Assembly: GCF_000499845.2 (NCBI RefSeq) | Contig: NW_027174110.1 | Coordinates: 62,001-126,000 of the forward strand | Source: Phaseolus vulgaris | Taxonomy: Eukaryota > Streptophyta > Magnoliopsida > Fabales > Fabaceae | Direction: 5' to 3' | Length of the DNA: 64,000 nt | Shown here: one piece after another, positions 57,944-64,000 of the stretch | Numbering within the stretch: the stretch's first letter is position 1 | Layout: the number at the start of each line of letters is the position of its first letter | Position numbers and translations under genes: made by a program | Notes under the pieces: model-generated | The model's input: only the letters and a program-made list of their open reading frames with translations | The model's database searches: none | Told to the model about the DNA's origin: nothing

Positions 57944-60268
57944 TTTATAATGATAAATAACTTTACTAAGCTATTCAACAAAATTAATTGGAATAATTTA
58001 AAATAATGAAATACAAGTTAACTGGTTAGGTTACATGCATTTTCTATTTTTGCTGATAATTTAGATTACAAATGACATAAATATCACTCTCAACTTCTAA
58101 TACTTTAAAATTAAATTGAAAAAAGACAAATTATGAAAATATTAATTTCTCTTTTCTTCACCAAACCATACACTTATGATTCGATGGTTTGATATTGAAA
58201 ATACAGCCAAACCAAATCAAATTGATAATATATTGTGTTCTTTAATGAGTATTGTTTTCAAGTTATGTTTATTTTCTAAATGCAAATAAAATTTATTTAT
58301 TGTAGTTAAACAATTGATTGAATTTGATTATGTTTTTAATTTGTATGGCACGTAAATCTTTATATTTATCAATTGCAATTATCTTGATTGTAACTTAGTT
58401 GGAGATCTAGTGTTATCTTATTGTAGCTGACATTTAAGTCTCTAAATTTTTAATTAATATAGTATATAATTAATTAATTTTCAAGATGATTATTTTAATA
58501 TGAATTTATTATTATAATAATGTAATATTCGATAAAAGAAATACGTAATTTTTTTCTTTTAAATTCATTAATTGGTAATGTTTTCAAATAATGATGTATT
58601 TTATTAGGATTGCATAATTAATTTCAATTAAATCACACATATTTTTAAAAAAATATTTGAAAGTTTATACTTGTAGAGCAAAAATATAATTCACAAATGC
58701 CTCATCCTCAAACATAATACGAAAATGAAAAAAAATCAATTTTAGAGAAAAAGAATGTAGAACACAATTACGTGATTAAACTAATAGATGATGTGAAACC
58801 ACTAGTCTATCTAACACATTTGGACCATATAAAAAACTTAAACTTAGATATGTCAACCAAATATTCACATTATTTTTAGAACTTTTAATTTTATCATCAT
58901 TAATAAATGAACCAATTTTAATAATTTATGGATAGCATTGTTCAAGAGAGAAAATGTAATTTAATAAATACAATTAACTAAAATTGATGTTTCATTAATT
59001 CAATTTTTACATATAATAAAATCAATACCCTTATATAAAATATTATATTAATATATCTTAAAAATAACATTGATGGGAAGATGTTTTGCTTAAGTAAGCT
59101 CAAACTAAAGAGAGAAGATGTGAAAAAAAGATGTTCGCGTAAAGTAACATGTTTATTGTTTGAAGATATTTATTTTACATAACTTCTAATTGTTTTTTTA
59201 TCACCCAAAATTTAATTGTAATATTTCGAAATTATCTCTTCACGAGTAATAGTAATATACTAAGATTAAGTGTAACGAGAATCATGTAAGCACTTAATTT
59301 TCAATTAATGTGACAAACAAATTACGCTAATACTGCTTCATAGCTATTCAAATTACATCTATACCCCCTTTTTCATTCTTTCTTATTGGGAATGTTTGTG
59401 TAATGTAAAAAAGAAATACATGTGTAATATTTTTAAACTTAAGGAAATATTTGGGTAATCTAAAGAGAATATAATGTGGTGTTTTTAAAATAAAGTGGAC
59501 ATTTTTATTTTATTTTAAAAATAACAAAAAAAAATGTTTTATAACACGAAATTTAAAACTTTACAACAGATAGAAATAAATTTTGATTATGTTCAGGTAA
59601 ATAAATTAACTATTAAAAGATAGAAAATTATAATTTTACTCATGAAGATTTGTAAAATATTGATTTATTAATTTTCCGAAGTTATATGTTATTCTAATCT
59701 ACTTCTGACCGATATTTTCTGTTGCAAAAGAATATTCATAAATAATCTTAACAATTAGAAGACTATCTTAACAACCAAAGACAAAAAGACAGTAGAATCC
59801 GCTAGAATTAATAGGAGTAATGGGTAATGTAAAAATTTAAAGAAAAATATTTTTTTATACTCCATAAATATTATATATTTTAATTATTTTTAATTTTAAA
59901 AAATATTTTAATATTTTACATTTTCTTTAATTAGATTTTTTTTAAGGTGAAAGTGAAGTAGGATGTGAAAATATTATAGTCTAGTTTTACAATTCCCAGA
60001 AAGAAAACAAGTGAAGAGAATTAGAACCATGTGAGTGGGATTTACAGAGATGTGTCACCAAATCAACACTTTGATATATATATTTATATTCAAGTTATAT
60101 AGTTACACATCAAACCTTCTATTTTCACATAGCCACAGTAGGCAACTTGTTTCAAAGATACATTAAAAGGAAAATGAAACAAAGAAAAGAGGCAGGCTTT
60201 AAGTTGTATTTCTTCAACCTTCATCCAAAAGCCACAAGGCACAGTATATATATGTACAGAGAGAAGGA
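57944..60268. other. AT-rich intergenic sequence and 3' flank of the kinase gene
   Basis: About 2.3 kb with no coding or mobile-element signature that I recognise. The last few hundred bases are presumably the kinase 3' UTR and its terminator. Confidence 0.6.
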
Positions 60269-61184
60269 TCAGTCAGTCTGTTCAGTAATGCTAAACCATT
60301 GGTGTCCTGTTTAAGAAAAATTTAAAAAACAAAAATAAAATCATAAGTTAACAATCCTTTAGACTGTAATTTCTGTAATCAACCAAATACTTGGTAAACC
60401 AAAACTTACTCAGAACTTGTTCAGCAGAGAACCTTCTAGAGACATCTCTGCACAACATTCTACGAAGGAGATCCTTGGCGGCAGGTGAAACAGAAGAAAA
60501 AACCCGGGTTGGGAATCTCAAACTGGAGTGCAGCACAGCTTCAAAAATCTCCACAGGGGAATCGCCTCGAAAGGGCAAAAACCCGGCCAACATTTGATAC
60601 AAAACCACGCCGCCACTCCACACGTCCACTTTCTCGTTATAATCCCTTCCGGCGAGGATCTCGGGAGCCACATAAGGAGGCGTCCCCACCACCCCGCTCA
60701 TCGGCTCGCCCTCTTTAAAAGTATCAGCCGAGCCGAAATCGGCTAGCTTCAGCCGATTCTCCTCATCGAAAAGAATGTTGTCGGGCTTTATGTCTCGGTG
60801 GGACACGCCGAGAAGGTGGCAGTGGGCCACGGCTTTCATGAGCTGCCACATCACCGAAGCAGCTTCGCGTTCCGGCATGACCTGGTGATGAAACTTGGGT
60901 TCGTAACAGAGGTCGAGAACCATGTGGAGGTGCGTTTCGTCTTCATAGAGGGTGTGAAGATTGACGATGTGAGGGTGAGGGGAGAGAAGCTGAACGATCT
61001 TGGCCTCAGTAAAGAGGCATTGAGTGTCCAGGGAGTCTCCGGCGGCACTTATGGCTACCTTGTCAATGGATTTAACGGCGTAGAACTCGCCAGAGTCCGC
61101 CGACGAGCACCGATACACGGTACCGAATCTTCCCCGGCCGATCTCTTCCGAAACGACGTAGTCTCGCTGGAGGTATTCACTCAT
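60269..61184 (-). CDS. PPCK: Phosphoenolpyruvate carboxylase kinase (PPCK), two exons
   Basis: Minimal Ser/Thr kinase that phosphorylates and activates PEP carboxylase in the cytosol. ATG 61184; exon 1 is 61184-60410, intron 60409-60307 (GTAAGT ... TTAAACAG, 103 bp), exon 2 is 60306-60269, in all 270 aa. Splicing restores an 'AEQVLRHQWFSITEQTD' end, as in other PPCKs, where one intron near the 3' end is usual; unspliced reading gives an aberrant tail. Visible: Gly loop GRGRFGTV (16-23), Lys38, Glu60, HRDIKPDN (Asp131), DFG (Asp149), GTPPYVAPE (167-175), ending soon after the kinase domain. No autoinhibitory or EF-hand part, typical of PPCK and unlike CDPKs. Activity in the family is set by transcription. 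A PPCK-like paralogue cannot be excluded. Confidence 0.88.
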
Positions 61185-61242
61185 CACTGTTAGCTGTTTT
61201 ACTTGGTTTGATAGAAGTTAACAAAAATTGACGAAGAGGGGG

Positions 61243-61250
61243 TTTTATAA
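61243..61250 (-). promoter_or_regulatory. TATA box candidate of the kinase gene
   Basis: The minus strand reads TTATAAAACC about 60 bases upstream of the ATG, a usual plant TATA position for a short 5' UTR. Confidence 0.5.
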
Positions 61251-61254
61251 AGTT

Positions 61255-62640
61255 CATCGCTGGAGTGAGCATATAGAACTAGAATATTCTACTTTATGAT
61301 AATGGAATAACTATCAAAATAAAATCGAATATCTGAGTTAGTTAGCCTACGGTTTTTTTTTTTCAATTACAGAACTATCCCTTTGACTGCCTTTTCTTCT
61401 CTTCTCAATTTTCAATCCTGCCAAATCTTAACGTAAATTTAAATAAATTCCTATAAATTTGTTATTTTTCATTTTTAATTTATTTGTTGAATAAGTATTT
61501 TCTTAATGATTTATTCGAGATATTAAATATATATTAATATTTGAATTTAATGTTTGTTGATTATTAAGTTTTTTAGAATTATAGAATGACTTTAAAATAA
61601 TTTCTATAAAAAATTAATAAATTTATTAAATATCATGATATGCTATTAGGTAATAATAATAATAAAGTTCTTTATATTATTGATACATTCCACTTAAAAT
61701 TTCTGTATAGTGTTAAAAATATTTTTAGGAAGTTTTATAGAAAAGTATAACATTATTATCTCTCTCTCTATATATTACTGAACATTTTTCTTTTCATATT
61801 TAAAGACTGCTCAGAAGATGAAAACAAAAATGATGGTAGAAGATTATGACTTTTATGGACCATTAACTAATTTTTGTTTATAAATATTTTGGAATGTTTA
61901 TTCATATTTGTTTAGAAATAAAATAATTTTGGTTCGATCTCAATCAGAATTTTTCGAATACAAGTTTGTTTTAAAAAAACGTCACTTGAAAGTATATATT
62001 TGATTTCAAAAATATTTTTTAAACTTTCGAATATTCATTTTGTTTATCACAAGACAATCTTTAGCCAGTTTTTCCTTCTTCCGGGGATGCACTATAGTCG
62101 ACTATGGATGTTCAGTGTCACCCTGTTTGGTTTCATAGGTGCATGTGGGTGAGAGAGGAGATGGTGAGAAAGTAGAGGGAGAAGTGGTTCTTGTGAGGAA
62201 TGAAGAGAAAGGAGAGAATAGGGAAGGCAAGCCATATTAGAGATGATTAATTACCAATGTACCCTTCGTTTTTTTTTTTTTTTTGATTTCTTCTTCAGGT
62301 GGGTGCCTTCATGCAACGACAAAACTGCCACTGCCATGCACCTTTGCACTATTTACGCATGACATGAGATTCTTGACTTTGGTTCAGGAATCCTTTGACC
62401 AGACAGTGCATTTGAATGATATGAATGCAGGGTTGAAGTAGTTGGCTGCCTATTAATTGCTATTTGAGTTGTATATAAAATCAGTGCATTGAAACTTCAT
62501 AATTCAGTGAAAGAAACTCAATAAATTGGGCTTGGAAAGGTTCTTAAGGAATCATAGTAGTAGGGGGTGACTTTCACAGTGGTTCTTTGATATGAGGTAA
62601 ACATTGCCTTGGTTTTTATTTTTATATAATTAATTACGAG
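61255..62640. other. AT-rich intergenic sequence, 5' flank of the kinase gene
   Basis: Contains T-rich runs (about 61352, 62271-62284) and a small TCGA palindrome ('atagtcgactat', about 62093). No supported gene. Confidence 0.5.
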
Positions 62641-62659
62641 TGAAAAAGGAGGGAGTGAA

Positions 62660-62899
62660 TAATCGATTATGGTGTAAAAGATAGTGGATAATCAATTATT
62701 TTTGTTGCATAATCGATTATCTGATATTTGTTTTTGGAGCATAATCGATTATGTCATATGTGTAAAACGTGGGGTAATCGATTATGTGTTACAATAGTCG
62801 ATTATGTTGCTTTTTTAGGTGTATAAATAATTGATTATGTGTCTGAAATGCTTGGATAATCGATTATCCTGTTTTTATAACGCATAGCTTAATCGATTA
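62660..62899. repeat. Array of nine palindromic TAATCGATTA-like sites
   Basis: Sites start at 62660, 62689, 62710, 62742, 62775, 62795, 62828, 62857 and 62890. Six are exact TAATCGATTA; three are one-base variants (TAATCAATTA, TAGTCGATTA, TAATTGATTA). Spacings are 29, 21, 32, 33, 20, 33, 29 and 33, and the sequence between them is not conserved. Confidence 0.88.
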
Positions 62900-63239
62900 T
62901 GTTAAAGTATTTTCCAGAATTTTTTTAGTCTCTTCTTGTGCTGGTATTCTTCATCCTTAGTTGAATTGATCTTCCTCTACTTGTGTTCAAGGTTTTTTTT
63001 TATTTGTATTTTTTGTTTGTGGTTCAAATTTGTGGTTCAAATTTGTGGTTCAAATTTTTTTTTTATGATTATGGTTTTGTTATTAAATTTGTTTAGGGTT
63101 TATAGTAGTGATTTATGTTAATAAGTTAGTAAATTAATTTTGCCTTGTTTATGACATTTATCATTGTATTTTTGAAGATTTTAATTTTATGGAGAAATTT
63201 TTAATTTTAAATAATATGTTTAAATAGTAATTAATTTTA

Positions 63240-64000
63240 TAAGATTTAATTGTTTATAAGAAAAATATTTATTTATTTAAAATGAATATTTTTACAAAAT
63301 GGAAATAGAAATTTGTAATGTGTAGGGTTTTTATTTTTACATTTGACATAAATTATTAATCTTATAAATTACAAAATGAAAATAAATGTTTTAGTAACTA
63401 AAGAAAGCAGACAAAGTTTAGATAAGAAATTTATAGTAATAAATGTAGATAGTTATTATCTTTTAAACATTTAATTGTTTATCAAAATATATATTTATTT
63501 ATTTAAAATGAATATGTTTACAGAATGGAAATAAATATTCGTAATTTGTAGGGTTTTTTTTTTTTATATTTGATATATAATGTTATAATTAAAAACATTA
63601 TAAAAAATCTTGTAATAATTAAAAAAAACAGTAAAAGTTTAGACAAGAAATTTGATTTTTTAATAATAAATGTAGAAAGTTATTATTTTTTGAAAATTGA
63701 ATTGTTTATAAAAAATAAAATTATTTATTTAAAAATAAAATTGTGACAGAATGGAAATAAAAAATTATAATATTTAGGGTTTTAATTTTTTTAGATTTAA
63801 CATTATTTATTAATGTTATAATTAAAAACATTATAAAAAATGTTGTAGTAATTAAAAAAACAGTAAAAGTTTAGACAAAAAAATTTGATTTTTTAATAAT
63901 AAATGTAGAAAGTTATTATTTTTTAAAAATTGAATTGTTTATAAAAAATAGAATTATTTATTTAAAAATAAAATTGTGACAGAATGGAAATAAAAATTAT
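63240..64000. repeat. Tandem repeat of about 225-233 bp, running off the window
   Basis: 'TT(A/G)AATTGTTTAT' recurs at about 63245, 63470, 63697 and 63930, each followed by 'atttatttaaaa', 'acagaatggaaataa', 'tagggtttt' and 'agtttaga...aagaaattt' at matching offsets. AT-rich, noncoding. Confidence 0.82.

Noticed and set aside
62660..62899. A CRISPR-like array of short palindromic repeats
   Set aside because: Eukaryotic context, 10-bp repeats, variable 10-23-bp gaps, no cas genes; described instead as a palindromic site array.
62936..63121. A 61-aa Phe/Leu-rich frame
   Set aside because: Low-complexity T-rich sequence with repeated 'gtggttcaaattt'; not a credible protein.

Overview
The window is plant nuclear DNA, most likely from a legume (a Phaseoleae relative such as Phaseolus, Vigna or Glycine is my guess from the Sirevirus and Tat family types and the PEPC-kinase gene; a similarity search would settle it). 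It is mostly a pile of nested LTR retrotransposons. I recognise one intact cellular gene, a phosphoenolpyruvate carboxylase kinase near the right end, and one decayed cellular gene, a BAHD acyltransferase fragment. I see no tRNA, rRNA or CRISPR locus. Layout, left to right. (1) Positions 1-12355 are a four-deep nest. A minus-strand L1-type LINE fragment (11718-12355) was hit by a Tat-type LTR (11155-11717 is its 3' part). That was hit by a Ty1/copia Sirevirus (1611-11154, plus strand, gag/pol/env-like). The Sirevirus 5' LTR was in turn hit by a Ty3/gypsy chromovirus-like element, of which only the 5' LTR (654-1610) and leader (1-653) lie in the window, on the minus strand. (2) Positions 12936-32878 are Tat element A (plus strand), carrying two younger minus-strand chromovirus-like insertions: a deletion derivative at 15973-21324 with a perfect CCTAA target duplication, and a near-complete but broken element at 22589-30138. 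(3) A solo LTR related to A lies at 33057-33901. (4) Tat element B (minus strand, about 33902-45186) has a gag-pol frame interrupted by only two TAG codons and lacks its 3' LTR. A solo LTR of the B family lies head-to-head with its 5' LTR (45623-46501). (5) Positions 46502-49711 are AT-rich intergenic DNA holding the BAHD pseudogene. (6) Tat element C (plus strand, 49712-57943) is 5'-truncated and full of nonsense codons. (7) Positions 57944-64000 are AT-rich intergenic DNA with the two-exon kinase gene (60269-61184, minus), a nine-copy array of palindromic TAATCGATTA-like sites (62660-62899) and a roughly 230-bp tandem repeat running off the right edge. The most interesting shared structure is in the three Tat elements. 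Each has, in order: pol, a private tandem-repeat block, and then a convergently (antisense) oriented, apparently intron-containing gene. The intact version of that gene, in B, encodes a 'putative gypsy-type transposon' domain followed by a proline-rich and a long coiled-coil segment. Three unrelated repeat units sit in the same slot, while the antisense gene is conserved in architecture, including a probable 5'UTR intron. Nonsense codons in these elements are strikingly often CAG to TAG or TGG to TAG, as expected from decay of methylated CHG sites. How the parts relate: the retroelement genes are selfish modules (Gag particle, protease, reverse transcriptase/RNase H, integrase) and almost all are broken. 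PPCK is the only gene I would expect to act in host physiology, by phosphorylating PEP carboxylase.
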